Below are positions 34,884 through 46,761 of a DNA stretch of 64,000 bases, one piece after another. This DNA comes from Elymus sibiricus (Eukaryota; Streptophyta; Magnoliopsida; Poales; Poaceae). The stretch's first letter is position 1; every line of letters starts with the position of its first letter. The notes below the pieces were generated by a model. The model saw only the letters and a program-made list of their open reading frames with translations, was not told the DNA's origin and made no database searches. Made by a program: the position numbers and the translations under genes. The stretch is from positions 238,739,904 through 238,803,903 of the forward strand of contig CM077674.1 in NCBI GenBank assembly GCA_039707655.1, read 5' to 3'.

Positions 34884-36084
34884 AAGTGCATTCATCAATG
34901 GTAAGATAGAGAAAGAAGTATATGTTGCTCAACCCCCAGGTTTTGAAGACACAAAGCATCCTGACAAAGTCTTCAGACGCAACAAGGCTCTCTATGGCCT
35001 CAAGCAAGCCCCCAGGGCTTGGTATGATACACTGAAAGAATTCCTGAAGACTAAGGGTTTCAAACCCGGTTCACTTGATCCTATTATTTTTACTAAATCT
35101 TATGATGGTGAACTGTTCGTATGCCAAATATATGTTGATGATATTATCTTTGGTTGCACTAACAAGCAATACAGTGGCGAATTTGCATACATGATGCGTG
35201 AAGAATATCAGATGTCCATGATGGGGGAGTTGAAATTATTCCTTGGACTTCAAATTCGTCAACAAGCAAATGGCATCTTCATTTCCTAGGAAAAATATCT
35301 CATGGATTGCCTAAAGAAATTCGGCATGCAAGACTGCAAAGGTCTCAAAATTCCTATGTTGACGAATGGTCAACTCTGCACTGACGAAAATGGTAAAGAT
35401 TTTGATCAGAAGGTATATCGCTCCATCATTTGTTCATTGCTTTACCAATGTGAATCTAGGCCAGATATTATGCTTAGTGTTTGCATGTGTGCCCGGTTTC
35501 ATGCGACTCCGAAGGAATCACACCATCAAGTTGTGAAACGAATTCTTCGATATTTATCTCACACACCAATGCTAGGATTATGGTATCCCAAGGGCTCATC
35601 CTTTGATCTAACTGGATATTATGACTCCGACTATGCTGGAGATTGTGTGGATCGCAAGTCTACATCAGGCACATTTCATTTCCTCGGACGATCACTAGTC
35701 TGTTGGTCCTCAAAGAAGCAGAACAGTGTATCACTCTCCACAGCTAAAGCTGAGTACATTGATGCTGGTGCTTGTTGCTCTCAATTGTTGTGGATGAAGC
35801 AAACCCTCAAGGACTATGGCATCAATATGAAGAATGTGCCACTCTACTGCGACAATGAGAGCGCCATCAAGATCGCTCACAACCCAGTGCAACACTCAAA
35901 GACAAAGAATATTCAAATTCATCATCATTTTCTTCGTGATCATGTGCTGAAGCGAGACATCGTCATCAACCACGTGAAGACTGAAGACCAGCTAGCTGAT
36001 ATCTTCACTAAGCCCTTGGATGAGAAAAGGTTTTGCAAGTTGCGGTGTGAGCTAAACATCCTAGAATCTTCAAATGTCCTTTGA
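34884..36084 (+). pseudogene. Copia pol, second part: rest of reverse transcriptase and RNase H
   Basis: After GTAGA the host reverse transcriptase continues in frame with the rest of motif A (SAFINGKIEKEVYV). LYGLKQAPRAWYD and the catalytic YVDD at 35131-35142 follow. A TAG at 35287-35289 breaks the frame, which is open again from 35302 to 36084. This last part holds the RNase H-like domain (GYYDSDYAGD, STAKAEYIDAG, LYCDNESAI) and the usual copia end (DIFTKPLDEKRFCKLR). Both halves, 16 kb apart, belong to one gene. Confidence 0.85.
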
Positions 36085-37514
36085 AACGGACCCACATCCT
36101 AACGCATATGCATTTTTGATGACTTTGATGCACAACACATGAAGTAACGTATTTCTTCAATCAATGAAGACTTACCCTCTAAGTGTGAAGAAATTAATAA
36201 AGAATTTGATTCTTAGAACCCTACGACAATTGTACGCGGTGTATGAAATCATCATAATTCTTACACGGTGGGTAATGCCACCACCCTCGCTTAATGATTT
36301 ATTTGATTTTCCTTGAATTCACATTCTTCAAATTTAGTCAACTTTGTTATTCTTCATTGCTTTTGCAATCAATTTTTATTTGAAGTATTTGTTTTGACTT
36401 GAGTTCTTTATGTCCTCTACATCATTCACATATTGCTAAGTCTTCAATTTGCATTCTTCATCTATGTGAATGTGATCGGACCCACTCCCCTCTATGCTAT
36501 ACTCAAACCAGTCTGTTCTCAAATTCTTCACATGCGTTCTAATTGACACTTTTCAAAGTCTTCACTGTGTCCTTGGCAGCTGATGAATTTGCGAACACCC
36601 TTCAAGAATTCCAAATTCATTTTTTGGCGGTTGCCACAGTAACGTCCCTCCGCGCCTTCGTCGCGTGGATATGATCGTGGGTGAGATCGTGTGTGAGATG
36701 ATGCATAGTGCATGCATGACACGTGTCACTCAGAGGCGAAGCGCCAGGGGCACTTCGGTCCAAAATCTTTGGACCATTCAGTTTCACCGCGTCTATAAGT
36801 AGCCTTGACGCAATCACTCCTATTTCACTTCTACTCCCCTGCTCCTGTCGCTCTTGCTCCTCAACCCTAGCGCCCCCGCTGGATTTCATCATCGTCGAAG
36901 AAGAAGAGCTTCACTGCCTCGACTTCCTCATCGTCGTACTCGCGTCGGCCGTGAATTTCTTCACTCCGTCGTCGCTGTAGCTGATCTTTATCGCCAAGTT
37001 AGGGCGTGGGAGATCTGAACTGGCAGTTTTCATCGACTCGTTGTCTAGTTCTTTGTGTTCTTCACTGCCGAAAATTAAAAACTCTTTTTACCACCCTGTT
37101 TGATCTTGTCTCAACCAAAAATTCTTCAAGTGTTGTTTTTCAAGTCAAATTCCTAATTCCTCGTCACTTTCCTTTTGGCCAGTCTTGATTTATCTCTCTA
37201 AGTAAATCTTAACTATCAGATTTCTCAATTGTGCAATTCTAAAACTGTACAACTCTGAAACCTAAGTCAAGAGCATTAGTGAATATCTTCAAGATGAGAA
37301 CGGTCAATGTCTTCAACTGGCTTTCATTTTTAAAATTTCTGAGAATGCATGTGACGCTCCGCATTTCCCTCGCACCTATACTTTGTTCACAGGTACCAAT
37401 GTCTGCATAAGAATCTCTAGTTCTCATCAAATTAATTCATTTGTAGCGGTGCTTGAGGAAAAACTTTGAACTTCATTAGAATCTTCAAAAGTTCATATTC
37501 CTTAGCCGAAGAAA
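36085..37514 (+). other. Non-coding leader between pol and the extra 3' frame, with a possible internal promoter
   Basis: No open frame with domain content. At 36793-36799 a CTATAAG box is followed by a CT-rich stretch (about 36815-36880) that resembles a plant gene leader. It would suit a separate transcript for the downstream frame. Sequence alone cannot show that it is used. Confidence 0.35.
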
Positions 37515-40500
37515 ATGTCTAACAACAAGAAACCTCACAAAGGTGGCAAGAGGCCTGAGGAACACACTGCTTTTGAGATCCCTGATGATATATATCTTGA
37601 CTATTGCACTCGTGATGAAGAAAAATATGGCAAGGAAACCAAAGGCAAGCGCAACACGCGCATGCAGAAAATTGAACGCCGATGGTCTTATGAATGGAGG
37701 GCGTACAGATACGTCACTCCCAAGTACATGAAGAAATTCACTCTAAAGCCCCCACTTGAAAGGGCTCCACCTGCTCAAGGACAATTCGTTGATCCCACCA
37801 GTATAAGAAGAGGTAATGAATTTCCTAAGGAATGGGCTAGGCGACATGCCAAACTGAGGAAGAAGGCCAAAGCTACTGTGACAGAATTCAATCAAGCTTT
37901 GAAGGCTTCAAGTGCAGCAGGTGCCAGTGCTAGTGGCAGTGGCAGTGCTTCGAAGAAATCTATGGCCAAGAAGCCACAATCATCTGCTACAAAGGCCTTA
38001 GTGCCTAGTTCTTCAGCTGGTGCTACAAAATCATCAGTACCTCCACCCTCCACTACGTCTTCAAGGGCTCCTGCCCACACTTCAACTCTTGTTCGTCATG
38101 CAACCTGTCAACGAACTGAGGGCTTTCCTACTATAACAGTGTTTGTTCCAAGTTCCTCAGCCAGTGGGAAAATATCTTCAAATTCACCAATGCTGATGAA
38201 AATGAAAGTCACTATCGACCGTGGAGTTAGGCCAAGCTCAAGGCCTCATATCAACATTCCAGACACTGATGAACATGGAATGGCTGATGAGGAAGCACTC
38301 ACTGACTTCCTTAGACAAACTGATGAAGCTGTTGCTCATGCAAAAAGGTCTTTAGCACCTCTGATGATTCCACCTGAGAAGCTTCTGGACTTCATTGATG
38401 TCTGGACGAAGAAACCTCACACTCCTTTTGATGAATTACTGTCCGGTATGCCACCTGGACCAAGTCATGTATTATCTGCATTTATACTTGAGAAAAAGTA
38501 TAAGATTAAGAAGGCCAAGTTGGTCCGTAAACAGCTGAATGAGAAGAAGAAAGAGCTGAAGAAAAATGCCTTGATCATCACTCCTCAGCAGTTTCAGATC
38601 ATGCAAGCTGAAATAAAGAAACTATCTGACGATTATGAGAACCAAGCTGAACATTGATGTGGAGTTAAGGACAGGTTCCGCAACAAGACCAAGCAGGTTC
38701 TCGATGATCATAACAGCTGTGTGGCTGCTCAAGATCAGATTGCTGCTACCAGTTCTTCAGCTCCGCCGCCAGTACAGCAGGCCAGTGCATCTATGCCTCT
38801 GATTGAGGAAACCTCAAGGGCAGCTGAAGAATATGTGAACATGAAGAAAGTGCCAGGGCAACTGCAACAATTGCGCCTGAAGAAATATCAAAAACGACTG
38901 CACCAGTCGTGTCTGAAGTGACATTCCCTTCTGCATCTGCAGCAGCTACTTCAAATTCTTCACAAGTGAAGACTATCACTCTTCCTTCTGCATCAGAAGC
39001 GAAGAAGATCAAGGTTGCAGAGAAGAAGGCTGCCAGGAGAAAGGCCACTACTCTTCCTACCCAGGAATCAGTGAAGAAATTGAAGATTGTCCCTAGTTCT
39101 TCAACTGAGCCAATTAATGCTACACCATTGGCCTCAGCACCCCCTACTCGTACTCAAGATGACCTTCCACTTGTCCCATTCGGTGAAGAGTACAAGATTC
39201 TGTCAGATGATGAAGATTCCCACTCTGATGCTTCCTCAGAGCAAGTGGATGAAGAAATTGAGGCTGAAGCTTATGCTTCAACGGTATCATCGCCTCCCCT
39301 GGTGACTACAGCTGAAGAAACTGCTTCACTGCCCTTGGTGTATGCTCGCAAGCCTTCCCCAATTCCAACTAATGAAGAGCAAGCAGAAACAGGTGAAGAA
39401 ACTGACGAGGACATGGACATTGATGGGTCTACAGCTCCAGTTCTTCATGATGAATTTTGGGAGAGGACACACGCTAATTCACCTCTGGCCACACCTCTCA
39501 CCCAAGTCCCAATATCACCAGCAGTCACTGAAGAGATTCAAACTGGCTCTGAATAACATGCCAAATCTCTTCAAACCATTCGAGAAGAAATTCCAGATGC
39601 AACAGCTGATGAAGTAATGGCAGATGCTGATGAAACTACTGCAACTCAGCAATCCCCACAGCATGAAGGCTCTGTTCCCTCTAATGAAACAGAAACCATT
39701 CCTGAAGCAACTACTAAAGAAATGGCTCATGTAGAGGCCATCACAGCCAAGGATGACTCAACTGGCTCTCCTCGTCTTGTATTGGACGTGAGGAAAAAGA
39801 AGCTTGTCTTGAAGCCTGTGCAGTCCATGCCAAAGTCTGGCAAAAGCTTCAAGCGACCCACTTTTGACAATGTTGCTTTCTTCGAAGAGAAGATGTTCTT
39901 AGTGGGCGAATCACCTTATGACTCTGTCAAGGAAATCAGAAACAAGAGGTTCTAGACCAAGACTCAAGTCAATTACTATGCCTCTTTGCTCTGTCACAAG
40001 GATAAGGTATTTCCTCATCGTCATATTCCTCACGTTTACATGGAGTATATTCCTTGATTCAACCCAGTACTTCAAGTTCTTCACGAGGTTGGTCTGCTTG
40101 GGCTCTGCAATGACATATGCGACTGGAATGAAGAGCTTATTCTTCAATTCTATGCCACGGTGCATTTTTCTGGACATCTTGATGACATTCATTCATGGGA
40201 ATTGGACTGGATGAGTGCAGACACTCACCTCAAGGCTCCAGCTGATGAACTTCTTTGAGCCCTACCTGTTGATCTTCCTCCAGCAAATGCTAAGCACGCC
40301 TATCATGAGCCTGAGCTATCTAACGAGTTGATGCAAGTGCTCATGCAGCCTCTGGCACCAGGAGAAGCCCCAAGAACTACCTTCCTAGTGAAGGATTTGC
40401 TCTATGTGCCAAGGAGTGTATACAAGATCATGGCCAAGACACTCTGTCCCATCAAAGGCCATAATTCTGAGACTGGTGAAGTAACTTGCGTCATGAAGAA

Positions 40501-41155
40501 CCTGATGTTCTATATCATACATGGTATTCCCTTTGATATTCAGGAATTCTTCATGAGGACACTGATCACATATGCTCAAGCCCCATTTGATTTGAAGCCA
40601 TATGCACCATGGATTATGAGATATATCAGATCAAGGTCTTCAATCAATTATGAGGTTGACAAGCAGAATCACCTCAGCTATGTCTCTCCTGTGGAAGTTC
40701 TTCAGAACACCATTGCTTCAGTTCCAGGAAAAGGGAAGTCTGTGATTGTTAAAGGCATCAGGCCTCTCACTGGACAATTTCGTTAGCCCATACCATCCCA
40801 AACAACTGATGACTCTGCTAGCAAAGCCACTGATGCTCCTACCTCAGAGAAATCCCCTCAGGGTGAGGCTCCACGCATAATGACCAACAAAGAATTGCTT
40901 ATCAGTCTTCATCAGAAGGTGGATCGCAATCATGACTGGGTTAAGCATCAGCTCTATTCTATTGTTGAAGGTATGATTGTGACGCAGAACACTGTTCGTA
41001 AGAACATCTATTACTCTCATGAGATCTTCAAACGCACTTGGGCCATCCTATCCCATCTGAAGACAGAGGAAGAACTTCTGGCCATGAACCTTCATGAGCA
41101 TTATGATTGGGCTGAGCAGAGGCGCAAGAAGTTCAAGCCTGTTCTGTTCCTCTGA
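37515..41155 (+). pseudogene. Extra post-pol protein of the SIRE-type element (env-position frame), decayed
   Basis: Open stretches at 37515-38657, 38721-38921, 38909-39556, 39617-39955, 40328-40786 and 40880-41155 lie in only two frames. The first frame has a TGA after 38654 and shifts near 38900 to the second. The second runs to 41155 with in-frame stops at 39554-39556, 39953-39955, near 40051, near 40257 and at 40784-40786. Together this is one ancestral frame of about 1200 codons. It has a basic N-terminus, a Ser/Ala/Pro-rich middle, Glu-rich linkers, a predicted coiled coil near residues 325-378, and a globular part at about 40300-40790. SIRE-type elements carry an env-like frame at this position. 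I see no signal peptide or membrane helix, so an envelope role is not supported by the sequence itself. Confidence 0.6.
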
Positions 41156-41789
41156 TGGTTCCTAGCTCATCGTCTCCTTCTCGCGAGACTGGTGAATTTG
41201 AAGGCGTTGAAGATACTGCCGCTGGCCCCTCGCTCAACATCAACACCGACACCAACTCTGGCGATCCTCCATCGATGACATGATCATGATCTTCAGGGGC
41301 GTTAGATCTCAATGTTTTCAACCGTTTTGGTCATCTGATGACAAAGGGGGAGAAATATATATGGGTGTTTTTGCTTTAAGTTGCAACTCTTTGGTTTTTC
41401 TGCTGAGTTCCATGATGAGTTGTAACTTAAATAACTGTTGGTGGTCTGACGTTTTGATACTTCTTGACGATTTCCACATGCTTACGTGCTTTAAATATGT
41501 TATGTGCATGCACTCTGAAATTCATCAGACACCAATTCTCATCATACATTGACCTTCATCAAGATACATCTTCATATGCATGATTGGATTCCAAGATATA
41601 GGGGAAATCTCCACAATTCCAACCTACCATGTGCATTTGCAATCAAAGACAAATTCTTCAATATGCACATATTCAGGGGGAGTTCCTCTATATCATGTAA
41701 TCAAATTCTTCATACCCATTTTTATACTTCGTTTATATATCCCTGTTGAAAACTTAACCAATTTGTCATCAATCACCAAAAAGGGGGAG
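41156..41789 (+). other. 3' untranslated region and polypurine tracts of the SIRE-type copia
   Basis: The primary polypurine tract AAAAAGGGGGAG (41778-41789) abuts the 3' LTR. Similar purine runs occur at 41342-41354 (ACAAAGGGGGAGAAA) and near 41675. No gene. Confidence 0.7.
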
Positions 41790-43190
41790 TGCATCTAGTG
41801 CCTCCCTTATTGTTGGTTTTGGAGTATTGAGGACAAATGGGTTAAGGGACTAATGTGTTTGTGAGTGTACACAGGAGAATAGTGCCTGAAGATTTTGGTT
41901 TAACAGATGAAAGACGACCCCTAAAAATAGTTTTCTTCAAGTGAAGAACATGTAAAGAATGTGGTATGGCCTTTGAAGAATTTGAAGTGAGGAATTGGAA
42001 GTGCTAAGACTTTTGTTTTTATAGTTTCTTTTTCCATTATTTGAGTCATAGGAAAAACCGTACTGTTAAAGGGGGTCTAGGTGAAACATATTTCACATTT
42101 CCAAAGTGATGCTCTAAACCTATACACAACCTATCGCTTCGACTGAATCCTTTGGAAATCTCTTGCAGTGCTGGCGAATTCGTGGTAGTGACAGAGACGA
42201 AGATCTTCTGGTCACTGACAAATTTAGTTGGACTGAGGAGTTAGGAGTTCGCCAGTGTGGACTGCCTACAAGTGAGGAAAGTGAGATCGTGAGGAATTCG
42301 AGAGTTTGGATTCCGACCGTTGCTGAGCCGCGCGCCAGTTGTGATATCCTGACAATGGTCATATCAAGAAGGGCATTTATGTCCATTCAAGTCAGGCTGT
42401 CCCTAGGCTATAAATAGTCGCCCCGCACAACCACTAGTTGGTTGGCTGCTCCTGAGAGATCTTGACACTTGTCATTGAGAGCAACCCGTCCTTTGTAGAC
42501 TTTGAGAGAAACCAAGTGAGGAAAACCCCAACTAGAGCCAAAGTGATTGAGCATCACTGAAGAAGTTGACCTGTGTGATCCAATGTCTGTTACCTTTGAA
42601 GACTGTCATTCTTCCAGACGGTTAGGCGTCATGTTCTGAGCAGCCAAGAGTAATTGTGGCTTGCCGGTGAACAAGTCTGTGAAGGTTTTGGAAGTCTACC
42701 TTGAAGACTTACCACGAGTGCTTGGGAGAGGTCTTGCGGGACCTTGGCTCAAGAGGAATACGATGAAGACTGTGATTCTTCTGAGCTAACCCTCAGCCGC
42801 CTCAACCAGACGTACAGTCGATACAGCAACTGGAACTGGTCTACCAAATCATTGTCTTCACCGAGCCACCCTGGTTTCATTTCCTCAACTTATTTACTTA
42901 CTATTATTCCGCTGCATGAAGAACCGTGATCTCATATGACAGATCTGTTCTGAGGAATCTCTCTATACTTACTCTGATATTCTTCAGTACATCTTCAGTA
43001 TGCTTATATGCCGTATGATTGCATGTTCTTCATTTACTTTCACTGCTTATGTATGTGTTATGATCCTGTGTTGATTTAGATCCTTCGTTGTTTCTATTTC
43101 TTCATTCTGAGGTTCGTCAAATTCCTCAGAGTTTGACGAATTTCTAAAAATCTCCATTCACCCCCCTCTGGGAGTTTACCTGCTCTTTCA
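41790..43190 (+). repeat. 3' LTR of the plus-strand SIRE-type copia
   Basis: The LTR runs from TGCATCTAGTGCC to GCTCTTTCA and is followed by ATGAC (43191-43195). Substitutions and small indels relative to the 5' LTR are frequent (for example an extra GTT in the first 30 bases). The TATA box is at 42409-42416. Confidence 0.9.
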
Positions 43191-44624
43191 ATGACCAACT
43201 TTCATAAGTTTTCCAACCATGAGCTCTAGCTTCCCCTTCTCCTCTTTTAGCAAGTCCCTCTCCTTATGCATCTCATCCCTCTCCTTCCTGGTGTTCCTAA
43301 TGATCTCTCCCTGAGATCTAACAATGCACTTGAGCTCCTTGTGTTCCTCAGCCAGCTTCTCCATCTCCTTCTCCTTGCTAATACTTAGCTTCTCCATGTC
43401 CTTGTCAACATCCATCTGCTTCTGCTTCATCTCTTCATCAGTCATCAACTTGTTGTTCTGGTCTGCCCAATCAAACATCTTGGTGACATCCTGAACCAGC
43501 TGTACTGATCCCCAAGTTGATCCAACTGCTTGTTGAGCTTGGCCACCTCTTTCTTATGCTTCTCATGATCCATAACTCTGCCACAGTTCTCCTCATGAAA
43601 CATCTCACATATCTTCACCAAACATCTTTGCAAAATTGAAGGCCATGGGGCATCAACCCACTCAGCAACTCCACGATCAATACCATCCTGCATGAAGTAA
43701 TACTAAATAAATAAGCTAAGTGAATCAAACACACAATATATTTACTATTAACTAAAACTGAATCAAATGGCAAAGATTCAGTAACACTTGCAGTTACAGT
43801 TACAGTAGAGATTCAGTCAACTTGCAGTTATAGGAGAGATTAAGTGACAGTAATTAAATGTCTAATGCACTTGCAATTAAAGGAATGATTCAGTCAACTT
43901 GCACTTATAAGAGAGATTCAGTCAACTTGCAGTTAAAGGACAGATTCAGTCTAGTTGCACTTAAAGAAGAGATTCAGTCAACTCTATAATTTTTACAAAT
44001 AAACACTAAACTAGAATGTCTAATCCACTGCAAATATAGGATACAATCATTGGAAATACACATACAATATCAAATCTAATCAACTGAAAATACATCATAC
44101 TAACATTGTTTTACTAGCATGTCTAATACACTGATAATACAAAATAGTAAAAAAGTTGAATCAGTACCACATTCCAGCAGTATTGAATACTTCAATCCAC
44201 TGATAGTAACTAAAAAATTTTGACAGAAAAATCAGTCAATGACTGCCACTAACCCAAACCCTAGTTGCATAACACAAACCTGAACCCCACAACCATAGAA
44301 CCTCCTCCCTGTGTTGATTCCTTCAAATGCAACATATTTCAAGCAAGGGGCAAGGTGAAGCCTGCATTTGATGCTTGGATCTACAGCTCTACCACAGAAT
44401 GATGCATCTACAGTGGTGTCAGGGTTTTACTGCATTGTAGCACACTTTTTAACCGCAGATCAAAGAACAACTTGTCAAAGATGGACTAAATCGAAGAACA
44501 CATGTCACAAAACCTAACCCTAACCCTAGGTGCAAAGCAGAGCACTTACCCATGTCTCCATATCCATGCCGACCAGCTCCTCCTCCTCATTGCTCTCCTC
44601 TCCATCATTCCACGATGGCATCAT
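43191..44624 (-). pseudogene. GRF-zinc-finger protein with C-terminal coiled coil, three exons, interrupted
   Basis: Three minus-strand exons fit: 44624-44550 (25 codons, acidic N-terminus), 44429-44280 (50 codons) and 43687 down to the copia junction. Donors and acceptors are standard and all junctions are phase 0. Exons 2 and 3 make a GRF-type zinc finger: cysteines in KCRLHLAPCLKYVAFEG, the GINTGRRFYGC core, then GVAEWVDAPWP. Exon 3 continues as a long Lys/Glu coiled coil (about 43478-43200). Lesions: exon 2 begins with TAA, a frameshift lies near 43500, and the copia LTR puts a TGA right after the target duplication. The last 16 codons are stranded at 12476-12523. GRF fingers bind nucleic acid; in MULEs the role of such second genes is not established. 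Confidence 0.7.
43773..43985 (-). repeat. Minisatellite in GRF intron 2
   Basis: There are about six irregular copies of AGATTCAGTCAACTTGCAGT, each followed by a short variable TTA-rich linker, at roughly 30-40 bp spacing. Confidence 0.65.
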
Positions 44625-44987
44625 TGGACGGCGGCGAGGGAACAGCTCCTTAGCAACGGCGAAGAGCTCGGCGACGACAGAGAGGGGAGAGAGTAGAGCA
44701 GGAAGAGTGAGCGAGTGAAGTGGATCGGGGGAGTGGCCGACCTCAGTTATGTACACGCGAGGAGTAACGGCCGTCAACCCACTCGCCGTCTGTTTGGTCC
44801 AATGTGGCACCTGACAGGTGGGCCGACCGCGTCAGAAATCGTGTTAGCAGCCTCAAATTGGTCATTTGTGTTTATTGAGAAAATTAACAGGGAAAGTGGT
44901 AGATTTTTGGGACGCGTGCGAAATGTGGTGGCAAATCCGGATGCAAACTTCAAATGTGGTGGTTTTTTGCAATTCACTCAGATTTAT

Positions 44988-45639
44988 GTCTCAATAAGTA
45001 AATATAAATATCTAGTTGAGTCATCCTTGAAGATAAATAAATCAACTGCTTGCAACAAAACTTATTGGACTACACACATCAATATGCATATTTCCAATTA
45101 TTTTGTAGATCATTCTTTTTGGCCTGTGAACGGTATTTTAGTTTACTTCACTCATTGGACGAAAGTTGCAAGTGTCATATGATTCGTAATCAAATGACTT
45201 CAAAATCTATCACTATGAAATTTCTCCATGCTGGTTTTGAAGAGTGTCTTTTGATGAAACTATCCAACATTTGTTCTTTGATTGCGCTATAGCTTGACAG
45301 GTTTGGAGTAAAGTTAGTGAATTTTTTGGTAGGCCACTCGGGGCAATATGGAATCTATTGCTTCTCTTTGGGTGGCTGGAAAGAAATTTGATACTCTAAA
45401 TACTATTTGTGCTGCTATTCTTTGGACCTGCGGAAACACATGATATCATTGTGTTTAATGGTGTTTCTTGGATCTCTCTCAATCAGATTTGTGGCTGGTT
45501 ACAAGACTGGTCAAAAAATGGGAAAGATCACATGTTGAATTAGGTGGAGCTATTCTGCCTTCACGTGCAACAGATAATCCATATTCCATTCCAGATAGAG
45601 TTGGGGTGATGCTAGCTCCATACGCTGATGGCCAAGCAC
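44988..45639 (+). pseudogene. LINE relic: reverse transcriptase zinc-binding end
   Basis: In one plus-strand frame the stretch near 45250-45330 reads DETIQHLFFDCAIA, a stop, then QVWSKVSEFFGRPLG. It is followed by GVSWISLNQICGWLQDWSK near 45465-45520. This is the pattern of the zinc-binding domain after the reverse transcriptase of plant L1-type LINEs. Frames are broken several times. The sequence is cut at 45642 by the inverted-repeat element and seems to continue after 47912. Confidence 0.55.
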
Positions 45640-46052
45640 TTGGGGCGCGTTTGGTTGCAATCTGCTACAGGACCTGCATTTCACCCGCTTCTCAACCCAG
45701 CCTGGTTTAGCAAAAACAGCCTGAAATGCAGCATCTGCACCCTGATTGGTTGCCTGCATGCCCTCTTGCCTGCATGGGGTGTACCACAATGCATGCTGTT
45801 TGGTTGCTTGCATGTTTGTGCACAAACACAATGCATGTTGTTTGGTTGCATGCAACGCCTGGTGTCTGGTAACCTCTTTGGCTAACTGGTGAGGTTACCA
45901 TCACACATGGGCACAACCCAAAGTAGCATAAGCAGATAACTAGCATAAGCAGATAAGTACATAAACATAGTTCAGTTCAACCATAACCACAGTTCAACAC
46001 CAGAGTTCTCATGGAAACGGTAGAGTCGATAGTACGTAGGAAGGAGATGCCC

Positions 46053-46672
46053 CTAGTCCTTGGCGGCGAAGGCTTCGTCGTGCCTCCCGCACTTGTTCAC
46101 CACCTCAATGTCGTCGTCGTTGAAGATGATGACCTTGAGCGTGTCGGGAGTGAGCAGCTTGAGCGCCACCATGTAGCCGATCTTGATCTGATGAACGGCG
46201 GTGAAGGTGGCCCAATCCTGATCCAGGGTCACCCTGGCGTTCATCAGCTTGATTGTCACCCTCCAAGAGCACCCGGTGTTGTTCTTCAGCTCGAACTCCG
46301 TCGGCACGGTGGCTAAGTGCTTGGTGAAGTCCAGGGGCATTGAGATGCACTCAAGCTTCAGTGCAAGGATGACCTTACAGAATTGAGTTGGACCACCCTC
46401 CTCATGGTAGTGGTCGTAGTTCCGATACTTGCTGCTGGGGGCTCCTCCATCTAGACATCGTCATCCGTGGGCGGCAGATGCTCCGCCGTGGGCGGCAACA
46501 GCTCGGCCGTGGGCTCAACCACCTCCTTGCCCTTGTAAACGGGTGGCACCACCTCCTTTCCCTTGTCATTTCTCTCCTTCTCTATGAACAACGCAAAGTT
46601 CATGGAGTTAGGAACATCACAAAGTTTATGGTGTATTGAAGAGCATGAAGTTAAAACGGCCCTGTCTATCAC
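46053..46672 (-). pseudogene. B3-domain protein gene with a frameshift
   Basis: The B3 DNA-binding domain is read from about 46395 to 46056: FCKVILALKLECI, MPLDFTKHLA, GCSWRVTIKL, then QDWATFTAVHQIKIGYMVALKLL and VIIFNDDDIEVV. These match the alternating strands of plant B3 domains of the REM type. Upstream in element order, 46672-46454 codes for an N-terminal part with repeated GKEVVEP/TAELLPP phrases that ends TDDDV with TAG at 46451-46453. The B3 frame is open through this point in the next frame, so one base has been lost or gained near 46455. An unnoticed intron is the alternative. The gene starts about 90 bp from the divergent frame at 46762 and lies wholly inside the inverted-repeat element. 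Confidence 0.7.
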
Positions 46673-46761
46673 TCTTACTCCTATCCATCGCCCCTATATT
46701 TACCCACCCTGACGGCCACCACTTACCCACTCTCTCTCTTCTCTGTCTATCACTATTCCTC

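Larger units (their letters stand above)
12529..43190 (+). mobile_element. SIRE/Maximus-type Ty1-copia retrotransposon with a long extra 3' reading frame, decayed, hosting a nested Angela array
   Basis: The element spans LTR, primer site, gag, protease, integrase, reverse transcriptase/RNase H, a 3.6-kb extra frame, polypurine tract and LTR. The target duplication ATGAC is at 12524-12528 and 43191-43195. Without the nested insertion (18699-34878 plus one GTAGA copy) it is about 14.5 kb. The copia order (integrase before reverse transcriptase), the U5 end and the extra post-pol frame fit the SIRE lineage. Every coding part carries stops or frameshifts, and the two LTRs differ at many sites. 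It is old and inactive. Confidence 0.85.
43191..44987 (-). mobile_element. Mutator-like transposon, right visible fragment with its terminal region
   Basis: The fragment holds the GRF-zinc-finger gene on the minus strand and ends, in plus-strand view, with AAATGTGGTGGTTTTTTGCAATTCACTC (given here in two parts: a GGTGGTTTTTTGC core and the end CAATTCACTC). Such a sequence looks like the terminal inverted repeat of plant MULEs. Its mate is outside the window, so the end point is approximate and the 9-bp duplication cannot be tested. Confidence 0.55.

Noticed and set aside
40051..40258. Possible programmed readthrough in the post-pol frame
   Set aside because: Five different in-frame stops of all three types with no shared context, plus a frameshift, point to decay rather than recoding.
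44511..44530. Telomere-like CCCTAACCCTAACCCTAGG
   Set aside because: Only about three 6-bp units. The plant telomere unit is 7 bp (CCCTAAA). It is probably chance or a leader motif of the GRF gene.
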